A stretch of 64,000 nt of DNA, from the NCBI RefSeq assembly GCF_016925675.1, contig NZ_CP070506.1, forward strand, positions 1,238,501 to 1,302,500, given 5' to 3'. Source of the stretch: Pseudomonas hygromyciniae (GTDB taxonomy: Bacteria; Pseudomonadota; Gammaproteobacteria; Pseudomonadales; Pseudomonadaceae). Every line of letters begins with the position of its first letter. Positions within the stretch are counted from its first letter, which is position 1. The position numbers and the translations under genes are program-made. Below are positions 37,288-45,564 of the stretch, piece after piece. The notes beneath the pieces are model-generated. The model was not told the DNA's origin. It ran no database searches and worked only from the letters and a program-made list of their open reading frames with translations.

Positions 37288-38787
37288 ATGAGCGACCAAC
37301 AACTCGACCAGGCCCTGCAACAGGAAGAAAACTCCCTGATCGCCCTGCGCAAGGAAAAGCTTGCTGCCGAGCGCGCCAAGGGTAATGCCTTCCCCAACGA
37401 CTTCCGCCGCGAAAACTACTGCGATGCCTTGCAGAAGCAGTACGCGGACAAGACCAAGGAAGAGCTGGCTGAAGCGGCGATCCCGGTCAAGGTGGCAGGT
37501 CGCATCATGCTCAACCGTGGCTCGTTCATGGTGATCCAGGACATGACCGGGCGTATCCAGGTCTACGTCAACCGCAAGACGCTCTCGGAAGAAACCCTGG
37601 CCTCGGTGAAAACCTGGGACATGGGCGACATCATTGCCGCCGAAGGCACCCTGGCCCGTTCGGGCAAGGGCGACCTCTACGTCGAAATGACCAACGTGCG
37701 CCTGCTGACCAAGTCGCTGCGCCCGCTGCCAGACAAGCACCACGGCCTGACCGACACCGAGCAGCGTTATCGCCAGCGCTACGTCGACCTGATCGTCAAC
37801 GAAGAAGTGCGCCAGACCTTCCGTGTGCGTTCGCAAGTGATCGCACACATCCGCAGTTTCCTGATGGCACGTGACTTCCTCGAAGTCGAGACGCCGATGC
37901 TGCAGACCATTCCGGGCGGCGCGGCAGCCAAGCCGTTCGAAACCCACCACAATGCCCTGGACATGGAAATGTTCCTGCGTATCGCGCCGGAGCTGTACCT
38001 CAAGCGCCTGGTAGTGGGCGGCTTTGAAAAAGTGTTCGAGATCAACCGCAACTTCCGTAACGAAGGTGTCTCGACCCGTCACAACCCAGAATTCACCATG
38101 TTGGAGTTCTACCAGGCCTACGCCGACTACGAAGACAACATGGACCTGACCGAAGAACTGTTCCGCGAACTGGCGCAGTTGGTCCTGGGCAGCACCGATG
38201 TGCCGTACGGCGACAAGGTATTCCACTTCGGCGAGCCGTTCGTGCGTCTGTCGGTGTTCGATTCGATCCTCAAGTACAACCCTGAGCTGACCGCTGACGA
38301 CCTGAACGACATCGACAAGGCCCGCGCCATTGCCAAGAAAGCCGGGGCCAAGGTCCTGGGCTTCGAAGGCCTGGGCAAGCTGCAGGTGATGATTTTCGAA
38401 GAGCTGGTGGAGCACAAGCTGGAACAGCCGCACTTCATTACCCAGTACCCGTTCGAAGTGTCGCCGCTGGCCCGTCGCAACGATGACAACCCGAACGTCA
38501 CCGACCGTTTCGAGCTGTTCATCGGTGGTCGCGAAATCGCCAACGCCTACTCCGAGCTTAACGACGCGGAAGACCAGGCCGAGCGCTTCATGGCCCAGGT
38601 GGCCGACAAGGACGCCGGTGACGACGAGGCCATGCACTACGACGCCGATTTCGTACGGGCGCTGGAGTACGGCATGCCGCCAACGGCTGGCGAAGGTATC
38701 GGTATCGACCGCCTGGTGATGTTGTTGACCAACTCACCGTCGATCCGCGATGTGATCTTGTTCCCGCACATGCGGCCACAAGCGTAA
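37288..38787 (+). CDS. lysS: Lysyl-tRNA synthetase, class II
   Basis: The 499-residue enzyme charges tRNA-Lys. It has an N-terminal OB-fold anticodon-binding domain (about 65-145: [21 protein letters not shown]) and the class II catalytic core with motif 2 ([20 protein letters not shown]) and motif 3 ([13 protein letters not shown]). Length and N-terminal Gln/Glu-rich region are normal. It is cotranscribed or closely linked with prfB, and ends in an intrinsic terminator. Confidence 0.97.
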   Translation: MSDQQLDQALQQEENSLIALRKEKLAAERAKGNAFPNDFRRENYCDALQKQYADKTKEELAEAAIPVKVAGRIMLNRGSFMVIQDMTGRIQVYVNRKTLSEETLASVKTWDMGDIIAAEGTLARSGKGDLYVEMTNVRLLTKSLRPLPDKHHGLTDTEQRYRQRYVDLIVNEEVRQTFRVRSQVIAHIRSFLMARDFLEVETPMLQTIPGGAAAKPFETHHNALDMEMFLRIAPELYLKRLVVGGFEKVFEINRNFRNEGVSTRHNPEFTMLEFYQAYADYEDNMDLTEELFRELAQLVLGSTDVPYGDKVFHFGEPFVRLSVFDSILKYNPELTADDLNDIDKARAIAKKAGAKVLGFEGLGKLQVMIFEELVEHKLEQPHFITQYPFEVSPLARRNDDNPNVTDRFELFIGGREIANAYSELNDAEDQAERFMAQVADKDAGDDEAMHYDADFVRALEYGMPPTAGEGIGIDRLVMLLTNSPSIRDVILFPHMRPQA

Positions 38788-38802
38788 CCTTAGCGAATCC
38801 AG

Positions 38803-38830
38803 AAGCCGCCTTTAATAAGGCGGCTTTTTT
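38803..38830 (+). terminator. Intrinsic terminator after lysS
   Basis: AAGCCGCC / GGCGGCTT stem with an 8-base loop and T run, 15 bases after the lysS stop. Confidence 0.92.
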
Positions 38831-38895
38831 GTGTGGCCTGTACTAACGTCAAGCGTACGGCGCCAGAGTTTTGTTGAGTAAGAGGACGATCTTTC

Positions 38896-39612
38896 GTGAA
38901 GCGCGTAATGGCTCAAGAGGGCGCCGCTGGCATCGCCGCCGCCGTGGCAGAAAGTGTTCAGTACCAGGGCCGCAAGGCCAGTCGCCAGGGCAGCGAGCAG
39001 CGTCGCCAGGATATCCTTGATGCGGCCATGCGCATTGTCGTGCGCGATGGTGTGCGGGCCGTGCGCCATCGCGCGGTGGCGGCAGAGGCCGGTGTGCCAC
39101 TGTCGGCCACCACCTACTATTTCAAGGATATCGACGACCTGCTCACCGACACCTTTGCCCAATATGTGGAGCGCAGTGCAGCGTTCATGGGCAAGTTGTG
39201 GGTGCGCAACGAGGGCTTGTTGCGGGAAATGGTGGCCTACGGTGATGGCAGTGCCGAGTCACGCTCGCAACTGGCCGATGATATTGCGCGCCTGACCGCC
39301 GATTACGTGCTGCGCCAACTGCTTAACCGTCGCGAATACTTGATGGCCGAACAGGCGTTTCGCCAGGAGGCCTTGTTGAACCCGCGCTTGGGCGAGCTGG
39401 TCCGTTCTCACCAGCAGATTTTGTTGCAGGGCACTTGCCAGTTTTTCCAGGTGCTGGGCTCCCGTGAGCCGCAACAGGATGCCAAAGTGTTGACGGCGAT
39501 TATCAGTCGGATGGAATATCAGGGCCTGCTGTTCGAGCCCGAGGCGCTGACCGGTGAAGAAATGCTCGAGATTCTCAAGCGTTACATGCACCTGGTCCTG
39601 GCCTCGGTCTAA
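38896..39612 (+). CDS. TetR family transcriptional regulator
   Basis: The 238-residue regulator has the TetR helix-turn-helix at about 36-82 (QDILDAAMRIVVRDGVRAVRHRAVAAEAG, then SATTYYFKDIDDLL) after a longer than usual N-terminal arm. I start at the GTG 38896, preceded by GAGGA; the ATG at 38908 is an alternative. It is the counterpart of the regulator next to lysS in P. aeruginosa by gene order. Its targets are unknown. A REPIN separates it from the following lipoprotein gene. Confidence 0.88.
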   Translation: MKRVMAQEGAAGIAAAVAESVQYQGRKASRQGSEQRRQDILDAAMRIVVRDGVRAVRHRAVAAEAGVPLSATTYYFKDIDDLLTDTFAQYVERSAAFMGKLWVRNEGLLREMVAYGDGSAESRSQLADDIARLTADYVLRQLLNRREYLMAEQAFRQEALLNPRLGELVRSHQQILLQGTCQFFQVLGSREPQQDAKVLTAIISRMEYQGLLFEPEALTGEEMLEILKRYMHLVLASV

Positions 39613-39640
39613 GGTTTTAGCAGCACTATGGACCCGCCCA

Positions 39641-39740
39641 TGTAGGAGCGAGCTTGCTCGCGAAGGGCGTTAACGATAACGCGGGGAACCTGACTCCCGG
39701 CGTTGCCCTCAGGCTTTTCGCGAGCAAGCTCGCTCCTACA
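39641..39740. repeat. REPIN, type TGTAGGAGCGAGC
   Basis: Perfect 23-bp arms at 39641-39663 and 39718-39740 around a 54-base spacer that contains GCGTTAACGATAACGCGGGG, as in the REPINs near 50 kb. Confidence 0.92.
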
Positions 39741-39767
39741 GAAGATCGCTCATTGCTGGAGTATCCG

Positions 39768-40316
39768 ATGAAAGCTTGGCGTGTAATGGTGATCGCAATG
39801 TCGTTCCTGCTTCTGGGCGGCTGCCTGGTGACCTTCAAGGAGCCTTTGCCGGCCAGTGAGGCTGCACCGGATGCGCTGTTGGGCAAGTGGGCCAGCAAGA
39901 ATGCCTGGGGCGAACCGCTCAACCTGCAGATCAGCCGCGCAGGCAATCATCGCTACAAGGCGGTGAGCACCTCGCAGACCAAACCGGTCAAGCGCGACGA
40001 ATACCTGTTCAGCGTGTCCCGCCACGGCAACCGCTGGTACCTGTCGGCGCCGCTGCCGGACAAGCTCGGCGGGCACTTTATCCTCGCCGGCTTCGAATTC
40101 AATGATGCCCGCGAATTGGTGGTCTACTACCTCGATCCCGAGGCGATCAACCAGGCCATCGCGCAGAAAATCCTGCAGGGCAGCAGTGTGGAAACAGTCG
40201 AGGGCGACGGGACATTGATCGACAGCCCCATCAATCAGGTCCTGGCTTACCTGGATGATCCGGCCAACGCCGATGTGTTTGTCGAAGCCGTGCGCTATCA
40301 GCGTGTTGGCAAATAA
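39768..40316 (+). CDS. Conserved outer-membrane-type lipoprotein of unknown function
   Basis: The 182-residue protein starts MKAWRVMVIAMSFLLLGGC, a lipoprotein signal with lipobox LGGC. I use the ATG at 39768 (GGAG upstream); the longer open frame runs back into the REPIN. After the Cys the residues are V-T, with no Asp+2 retention signal, which favours the outer membrane. The mature part is lipocalin- or META-like in composition (LLGKWASKNAWGEPLNLQISRAG..YKAVSTSQT) but I do not recognise a family. The DUF1704 gene follows after 21 bases, probably in one operon. Confidence 0.8.
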   Translation: MKAWRVMVIAMSFLLLGGCLVTFKEPLPASEAAPDALLGKWASKNAWGEPLNLQISRAGNHRYKAVSTSQTKPVKRDEYLFSVSRHGNRWYLSAPLPDKLGGHFILAGFEFNDARELVVYYLDPEAINQAIAQKILQGSSVETVEGDGTLIDSPINQVLAYLDDPANADVFVEAVRYQRVGK

Positions 40317-40337
40317 CGTTTAAAGAGGAAGCACCAG

Positions 40338-41615
40338 GTGGACGATTACCAGCAGACGATACGCACCTTGTCCGATCGCATTGTGCTGGCGCAAACACCG
40401 ATTCGCGTCCTCGACGCCGTGAAGTGGGACGACAACATTCGCAAGGGCTTCCTCCAGGGCAAGGGCAAGCACATGCCGGCGGTGGACCGCGATTATTACT
40501 TGAACCGGCCACTGTCGTTCGATTCGAGCAAGGTGAAGCTGGAGTTCCAGAACATCGAGCGTGATATCACCCGCCAGTTGGGCCAGTTCAATCCGGTTGG
40601 GCAGATCATGCGGCGCATGTGCAAGGAGTACCGCATGGTGGTGCGCATGCTCGAGGCCCGTGGCACCGAGGATTTCGGCCTGATTTCCCAGGAGCTCTAC
40701 GGCGCCGCGTCCGATGCATTCCATGCCGGCGACCCGACCCTGGCCGACCTGGGCCTGATGCTTTCCGACTACTTGAACAACATCGACGGGCGTGGCGACC
40801 TCAAGGACGAAGCCAAGACCTTGACCGCCAAGGACGCCGTGAGCCTGCTGCAAAGCCGTCTGAACAAGGTGTTTGGCGAGGCTGAGGAAACCATCCGCGT
40901 ATTTGAGTCCGACGGCATCGTGGCTGACGCCGCGGCGGGTGCCGACTACATCAAGATCCGCGCCGATGCGATGTTCAACGAGCGTGATGTGCGAGCCCTG
41001 GAAGTCCACGAGGGGCTGGTCCACGTGGGCACCACCCTTAATGGCCAGAACCAGCCGATCTGCACCTTCCTGTCCAAGGGGCCACCGTCGTCGACCGTGA
41101 CCCAGGAAGGCCTGGCGATCCTCATGGAGATCATCACCTTCGCCTCCTACCCCAGCCGCCTGCGCAAGCTGACCAACCGCACCCGCGCGATCCATATGGT
41201 GGAAGAGGGCGCCGATTTCCTGCAGGTGTTCGAGTTCTTCCGCGAGCAAGGCTTTGAAATGGCCGAGAGCTACGGCAACGCCAGCCGGGTGTTCCGTGGC
41301 TCGACGCCGACGGGCCTGCCGTTTACCAAGGATTTGTCCTATCTCAAGGGCTTTATCATGGTCTACAACTACATCCAGTTGGCCGTGCGTAAAGGCAAGC
41401 TGGAGCAGGTGCCGCTGTTGTTCTGCGGCAAGACCACCCTGGAAGACATGCGTACCTTGCGCCAGTTGGTGGACGAAGGCCTGGTGGTCCCGCCTAAATA
41501 CCTGCCGGACCAGTTCCGCGATATGAACGCGTTGTCGGCGTGGATGTGTTTCTCAAACTTCCTCAACCACCTGAGCCTGGATCGGATCGAGGCGGATTAC
41601 TCCAATATCCTCTGA
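40338..41615 (+). CDS. DUF1704 protein with HExxH and QEGLA motifs (MATCAP-related putative metallocarboxypeptidase)
   Basis: The 425-residue protein belongs to DUF1704, often named flavohemoglobin expression-modulating QEGLA motif protein. It contains H224-E-G-L-V-H228 and, 29 residues later, TQEGLA with E257, the arrangement of a gluzincin zinc site. Eukaryotic DUF1704 members (MATCAP) are tubulin tyrosine carboxypeptidases. A peptidase role here is therefore plausible, but the substrate is unknown. The GTG start at 40338 follows AAAGAGGAA. There is no signal peptide, so it is cytoplasmic, although the preceding cotranscribed gene encodes a lipoprotein. Confidence 0.85.
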   Translation: MDDYQQTIRTLSDRIVLAQTPIRVLDAVKWDDNIRKGFLQGKGKHMPAVDRDYYLNRPLSFDSSKVKLEFQNIERDITRQLGQFNPVGQIMRRMCKEYRMVVRMLEARGTEDFGLISQELYGAASDAFHAGDPTLADLGLMLSDYLNNIDGRGDLKDEAKTLTAKDAVSLLQSRLNKVFGEAEETIRVFESDGIVADAAAGADYIKIRADAMFNERDVRALEVHEGLVHVGTTLNGQNQPICTFLSKGPPSSTVTQEGLAILMEIITFASYPSRLRKLTNRTRAIHMVEEGADFLQVFEFFREQGFEMAESYGNASRVFRGSTPTGLPFTKDLSYLKGFIMVYNYIQLAVRKGKLEQVPLLFCGKTTLEDMRTLRQLVDEGLVVPPKYLPDQFRDMNALSAWMCFSNFLNHLSLDRIEADYSNIL

Positions 41616-41629
41616 CCCACCCCCATCAA

Positions 41630-41702
41630 CTGTAGGAGCCGGCTTGCCGGCGATAGCTATCTCACAGGTAGACCGCGATCGCCGGCAAGCCGGCTCCTAC
41701 AG
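41630..41702. repeat. REPIN, type TGTAGGAGCCGGC
   Basis: Perfect 25-bp inverted arms (41630-41654 and 41678-41702; CTGTAGGAGCCGGCTTGCCG...) with a 23-base loop. It lies between the DUF1704 gene and the hydrolase gene. Confidence 0.92.
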
Positions 41703-41732
41703 TGTCCTCACCCACTTACGAGGTTTCAACGG

Positions 41733-42647
41733 ATGAGACTGCTCGCCATTCTATGCCTGCTTCTGACCCTCAATGGCTGCAGCTCGCTGTTGTTCTATCC
41801 CGAGCCCGGCCTGCCCTTTACCCCGCAACAGGCGCGCCTGGAATACCGTGACGTCACCCTGACCACCGCCGACGGCGTGCAGCTGCGTGCCTGGTGGTTG
41901 CCGGCCAAGCCCGGCGTGCCGCTCAAGGGTACGGTGCTGCACCTGCACGGCAACGGTGGCAACCTGTCCGGGCATCTCGGGGGCAGTTGGTGGTTGCCAG
42001 CCCAGGGTTATCAAGTGCTGATGCTGGACTACCGCGGCTATGGCGTATCGGAGGGCAAACCTGCGTTGCCGGCCATCTACCAGGACCTGGATGCCGCTTT
42101 CCAGTGGCTCGACCAGGCGCCCGAAACCCAGGGCCAGCCGCTGGTCGTCCTGGGCCAGAGCCTGGGCGGGGCGTTGGCGGTGCATTACCTGGCGGCTCAC
42201 CCTGCGCGCCAGCCCCGGCTCAAGGCGCTGGTGTTGGACGGGGTGCCTGCCAGTTATCGTGATGTAGGGCAATTCGCCCTGAGTACTTCCTGGCTAACAT
42301 GGCCGTTTCAGGTGCCGTTGTCGTGGCTGGTGCCGGACAGCGACAGCGCGATCCATGGCATGCCACAGCTGACCGGCGTGCCGAAACTGCTGTTCCATAG
42401 TCTGGATGATCCGATCGTGCCGCTTTCCAACGGCATCCGTCTGTATCAAGCTGCGCCGCCGCCCAGGGTGCTGCAACTGACCCGGGGTGGGCATGTGCAG
42501 ACCTTTGCCGACAAGACCTGGCAAACCGTGATGCTGCGCTACCTTGAAGATCCGCAGCATTTCAATGGCCTGCGCCGCCTGGGGGAAATCCCCAATTACC
42601 CGGCGGCCGCCAATCCTAAAGTTGAATCATCAGAGAGCCCGCAATGA
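41733..42647 (+). CDS. Alpha/beta hydrolase lipoprotein
   Basis: The 304-residue protein has a lipoprotein signal (MRLLAILCLLLTLNGC, C16) and an alpha/beta hydrolase domain: HLHGNGGN (oxyanion region), the nucleophile elbow G-Q-S143-L-G-G, DDPIVP (acid region) and GGHVQTF (catalytic His). The family (DUF/YfhR-BEM46 like) includes serine esterases and thioesterases of unknown substrate, anchored to the envelope. It overlaps the next ORF by 4 bases (ATGA). Confidence 0.9.
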   Translation: MRLLAILCLLLTLNGCSSLLFYPEPGLPFTPQQARLEYRDVTLTTADGVQLRAWWLPAKPGVPLKGTVLHLHGNGGNLSGHLGGSWWLPAQGYQVLMLDYRGYGVSEGKPALPAIYQDLDAAFQWLDQAPETQGQPLVVLGQSLGGALAVHYLAAHPARQPRLKALVLDGVPASYRDVGQFALSTSWLTWPFQVPLSWLVPDSDSAIHGMPQLTGVPKLLFHSLDDPIVPLSNGIRLYQAAPPPRVLQLTRGGHVQTFADKTWQTVMLRYLEDPQHFNGLRRLGEIPNYPAAANPKVESSESPQ

Positions 42648-42970
42648 GCGAAGAACGCAACATGATCCCCCTGATCCTCACCGGCATCGGCACCATCATC
42701 GGCACCGTTGGCTGCCTGTGGTACTACGGTTACCTGCACTTCGCCAAGCCCGAGGATGCGTTGCTGCTCAGCGACTACACCATGCTCAAGACCGTGCCTG
42801 GCGAGGACTATAAAGTCTCCCTGACCCCGGCGCCCCAGGTGGCGCAATGCGTGGATGGCGTGCTGGTGCTGTTCGACACCGAGCAAAAGGGGCTGACGGG
42901 CGTGCTGGTGAACAGCAAGAAGCAGGCAGTGCGCTGCATGGGCCAGGAAACACCGCAGTTGCAACAGTGA
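42644..42970 (+). CDS. Small membrane-anchored conserved protein
   Basis: The 108-residue protein has one N-terminal hydrophobic segment (MIPLILTGIGTIIGTVGCLWYYGYL) and a soluble C-terminal part with two Cys (AQCVDGVL, AVRCMGQ). It is coupled to the upstream hydrolase by a 4-base overlap, suggesting a joint envelope role. In P. aeruginosa the same small gene follows the hydrolase near lptF by memory. No known domain is recognised. Confidence 0.75.
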   Translation: MSEERNMIPLILTGIGTIIGTVGCLWYYGYLHFAKPEDALLLSDYTMLKTVPGEDYKVSLTPAPQVAQCVDGVLVLFDTEQKGLTGVLVNSKKQAVRCMGQETPQLQQ

Positions 42971-43068
42971 CCAAACCGGTAATTTTTGGAACCACATTCC
43001 GTATTAAGCCACTGATTGGAGGGTCAGCACCGCTGACAAGCAACCCTTCAACTATGTGGAGCATCGCG

Positions 43069-43389
43069 ATGAGTATTGGTGGAATAGGTGGTTTAAGCGG
43101 GTTTGGTAACTTCGGCGGCGTCGGCCTTGGTGATTCCGGCAACATGGTCGGCAAGGACGTGGGCGGCGCTCAGCAGCAGGGCAAAACTGACCCTGAAGCC
43201 TTGAAAAAGCTCCTGGAGATGCTGTTGGCCGGTGCCGGTGGTGCAGGCGGCTCCCAGGGCGCTGGCGTCAGTGGTGCCGGCGAAGGGGATGAGCAAGACC
43301 TGCTGCGCAAACAGATCAATAGCGAAAAACAGCAGGGTATGCAGAACATGATGCCCCAGGAAAACAACAACCCGGTCAAGTTCGGCTAA
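43069..43389 (+). CDS. Glycine-rich conserved hypothetical protein (106 aa)
   Basis: The start at 43069 follows GGAG; an in-frame ATG lies 15 bases upstream and the frame stays open back to 42847. The N-terminal third is glycine-rich (MSIGGIGGLSGFGNFGGVGLG), the middle has a Leu-rich helix (DPEALKKLLEMLLAG), and the C-terminus is Gln/Asn-rich (EKQQGMQNMMPQENNNP). Composition resembles type III secretion helper or harpin-like proteins, but there is no secretion cluster nearby and no homology is claimed. It ends at a terminator, opposite lptF. Confidence 0.65.
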   Translation: MSIGGIGGLSGFGNFGGVGLGDSGNMVGKDVGGAQQQGKTDPEALKKLLEMLLAGAGGAGGSQGAGVSGAGEGDEQDLLRKQINSEKQQGMQNMMPQENNNPVKFG

Positions 43390-43398
43390 TCGGAAGAA

Positions 43399-43420
43399 AC
43401 CTGCCGGCAGGTGTTTTTTT
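43399..43420 (+). terminator. Intrinsic terminator after the glycine-rich ORF
   Basis: The palindrome ACCTGCCGGCAGGT is followed by GTTTTTTT, 10 bases after the stop. Confidence 0.75.
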
Positions 43421-43422
43421 GC

Positions 43423-43458
43423 AAAAAAAAGCCCTGCCTGGAACTCAGGCAGGGCTTT
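43423..43458 (-). terminator. Intrinsic terminator of the DUF4398-lptF operon
   Basis: On the minus strand AAAGCCCTGCCTG and CAGGCAGGGCTTT form a 13-bp stem with a 5-base loop and a T run, 23 bases after the lptF stop. Confidence 0.9.
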
Positions 43459-43480
43459 CAGACCGGTAGACGTCAGTCGG

Positions 43481-44263
43481 TTATTGCACCGAAGAACGTG
43501 GTTTGACCGGCTGGTTGTCGTTGGAGATGGTCACTTCAACGCGGCGGTTCATGGCACGGCCCGAAACGCTGCCGTTATCGGCAATCGGGTATTCCTTGCC
43601 ATAGCCTGCGGTCACGATGCGGCTTGGGTTAACGCCCATCTTGATCAGCGCGACCTGTACCGAAGTGGCACGGCGCTCAGACAGGGTCTGGTTGTAGGCC
43701 GCGCTGCCAGTGCTGTCGGTGTAGCCTTCAACGATGACTTTGCGATCCGGGTTTTCCTGGAGGAATTGCGCCAGTTTGTTGATGTTCATCAGGCCGCTGG
43801 ATTTCAGGTCGGCCTTGTTGGTGGCGAACAGCACGTCACCGAAAGTCACCAGAGTACCGCGTTCGGTCTGCTTGGCATTCAAGCTGTTTTGCAGTTGCTT
43901 GATCTGCGCGTCGCGGGCTTCGAGCAGGGCGCGGGCACGTTCGTCGCCGGCGTTTTTCAGCTTGGCTTCGGACTCGCGCAGTGCAATGGTGTCCTTGGCG
44001 ACTTCAACACGCTGATTGGTCAGGTAGGCCAGTTGGTCGACCTTCTTCTCGTCTTCCTTGTCGCGATAGGCCTTGTCGGCCTTGTCCAGCCATTCGCTGG
44101 CGTCCTTGGTTTCCAGGGCGGCGATTTTGGTCGCTTGCGGGTTGGCTTGCAGGGCCGAGAAGTTGGTCCGTGCGTTTTCCAGGTTCGCGTTAGGCGGGGT
44201 GGAGCAGGCCGCCAGAGCAACGCTCATCGCCAGCAGGGCAGGGATCATCAATTGTTTACGCAT
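43481..44263 (-). CDS. lptF: OmpA-family lipoprotein LptF
   Basis: The 260-residue outer-membrane lipoprotein has the lipobox LAAC (C20, MRKQLMIPALLAMSVALAAC), an N-terminal DUF4398-type helical region rich in Ala/Lys/Glu, and a C-terminal OmpA peptidoglycan-binding domain (about 140-245: VTFGDVLFATNKADLKSSG, VEGYTDSTGSAAYNQTLSERRA). The P. aeruginosa counterpart, lipotoxin F, is AlgU-regulated and aids survival under stress. It is the second gene after the DUF4398 lipoprotein, 54 bases apart. Confidence 0.92.
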   Translation of the reverse strand: MRKQLMIPALLAMSVALAACSTPPNANLENARTNFSALQANPQATKIAALETKDASEWLDKADKAYRDKEDEKKVDQLAYLTNQRVEVAKDTIALRESEAKLKNAGDERARALLEARDAQIKQLQNSLNAKQTERGTLVTFGDVLFATNKADLKSSGLMNINKLAQFLQENPDRKVIVEGYTDSTGSAAYNQTLSERRATSVQVALIKMGVNPSRIVTAGYGKEYPIADNGSVSGRAMNRRVEVTISNDNQPVKPRSSVQ

Positions 44264-44317
44264 AATGGTGTCGTCCTTTCAATTCGATTTCGGATGCGAT
44301 GCAAACAAGGGCGTTGC

Positions 44318-44743
44318 TTACTTCTGCTGGATCACAGCAGGGCGCATGCCTTCGTTACGCAGCTCCTGAACAGCCTTCTGGGAGTCCTTGAGCGCCAGAT
44401 CAGCCTTGGCAGCCTGGGCCTTGCGCTCTGCAACGCGAGCGTCCCACTCAGCCTGTTCGGCCAGACGACGGGCTTCGTCGTACTTCTTGTCATGCATGGC
44501 CAGCTCGGCTTGCTTGAGCTTGTCTTGGGCAGCTTTCATTTCCACGGCAGCGTACTCGGTACCGCCAGCGCTTACGGCGCTGTTCACGGCCGATTGGGTC
44601 ACCGCGTACTGCTCGGTCGGCGGGTTGCCGGCGCAGCCCGCGAGGACGAAGCTGGTGCCGATTGCCAACGCGGCCAATTTAAGCCCGCGCAGGTGGTTAA
44701 ACGAGGATTTGGCAGTGCTGGTCTTCATCGTCTTCAACTCCAT
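44318..44743 (-). CDS. DUF4398 lipoprotein
   Basis: The 141-residue protein has an extended basic N-terminus then a lipoprotein signal (LAALAIGTSFVLAGC) and a mature part made of helical Ala/Glu/Lys/Gln-rich sequence (MKAAQDKLKQAELAMHDKKYDEARRLAEQAEWDARVAE), typical of DUF4398. I choose the ATG at 44743, preceded by AGGAG; an upstream in-frame ATG at 44773 lacks a site. It forms an operon with lptF, which carries a related helical region, suggesting they interact in the periplasm. Confidence 0.87.
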   Translation of the reverse strand: MELKTMKTSTAKSSFNHLRGLKLAALAIGTSFVLAGCAGNPPTEQYAVTQSAVNSAVSAGGTEYAAVEMKAAQDKLKQAELAMHDKKYDEARRLAEQAEWDARVAERKAQAAKADLALKDSQKAVQELRNEGMRPAVIQQK

Positions 44744-44946
44744 TGGATAACTCCTGAAAAACATCAAATCCATCTACGGTGTTCAGCGTCTGCGTTTTGG
44801 CGGTGAAGCTCAGTTTGCCTTTTCAAACGCCTGTTCCAAGTGATGGCTTACTGGCTGTGACCCGAGGCTTTTTTGAATAGTTCAGCCAAAGATGGCGATT
44901 TGCCCGAAAAAATATCTGAACAAATCTGACTGAAGGGTCAGCGTTT

Positions 44947-44962
44947 AAAAGTTGGAACTTTT
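44947..44962. promoter_or_regulatory. Palindrome upstream of the DUF4398-lptF operon
   Basis: AAAAGTTGGAACTTTT has perfect 7-base arms about the central GG and lies about 205 bases before the DUF4398 start. It could be an operator. GAACTT within it resembles an AlgU -35 on the plus strand, but no matching -10 follows. Between 44744 and 45036 no gene is seen. Confidence 0.35.
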
Positions 44963-44980
44963 GCCACGTGCAGCGGTATG

Positions 44981-45001
44981 CCGGGCCTATAAAAGGCCCG
45001 G
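44981..45001 (-). other. Stem-loop after the RHH-like hypothetical gene
   Basis: CCGGGCCT / AGGCCCGG forms an 8-bp GC-rich stem with a 5-base AT loop, 36 bases downstream of the minus-strand gene ending at 45037. There is no T run, so it is at most a weak terminator. Confidence 0.45.
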
Positions 45002-45036
45002 TGCGCAGGGGGATGGAGTTTTTTCGCGGATGTTTA

Positions 45037-45381
45037 TCAGTGTTTCTGATCGTCAGGCATCGCCGACAGATCATGCAGGTAGCGCCGTGACAGCGACAGG
45101 AAGCGTGGCGTCGGGCCGATATCCTCATACAGCGGATCACCCTCTTCATCGGTGGCAACCACATGCTGGCCCTGGATATAGGGAAAGCTGGTTTCCAGCT
45201 CTTCGAGGGCGGCGCCGATCAGTTCGCCGAGCAATTCCTCGGTGCTGCGCTTGGGGTACATCTCGCGGATGGCCGCCAGCCGTGCGGCGGCCTCTACATC
45301 CAGGTGGATGGCATATTCGGTCCGGGTCAGGCGACCCTTGGCGGTTTCTTCCCAATGCTGGGCCAGTTCTCGGATTTTCAT
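45037..45381 (-). CDS. Conserved Pseudomonas hypothetical protein (114 aa)
   Basis: The start ATG at 45381 gives MKIRELAQHWEETAKGRLTRTEYAI; the frame stays open far upstream but only through non-coding sequence and ppc antisense. The first half resembles a ribbon-helix-helix-like or antitoxin-like fold (TEYAIHLDVEAAARLAAIREMYPKRSTEELLGELI). The second half is acidic (VVATDEEGDPLYEDIGPTP). A counterpart sits beside ppc in P. aeruginosa by memory. The role is unknown; DNA binding is only a guess. It is divergent from ppc. Confidence 0.75.
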   Translation of the reverse strand: MKIRELAQHWEETAKGRLTRTEYAIHLDVEAAARLAAIREMYPKRSTEELLGELIGAALEELETSFPYIQGQHVVATDEEGDPLYEDIGPTPRFLSLSRRYLHDLSAMPDDQKH

Positions 45382-45564
45382 GGCAACCTCAGTTATGCCC
45401 AGGGTAGCGGGCGGTGATGAGTGACCGGTCGCGGCGTGGATAACGCGACGACGTATCTTTGAGACTAGCTGCAACCGCCAAGGTTTAAAGTTCCTTGTAA
45501 GACCGCGCCTTGATCGGCACTCTTGAAGGTCAAAGCGTCCCGGATTCTGGCTGGAGATTGGCTG

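Noticed and set aside
43069..43389. A harpin or type III helper protein
   Set aside because: Only glycine-rich composition suggests it; no secretion genes are nearby and no motif supports it.
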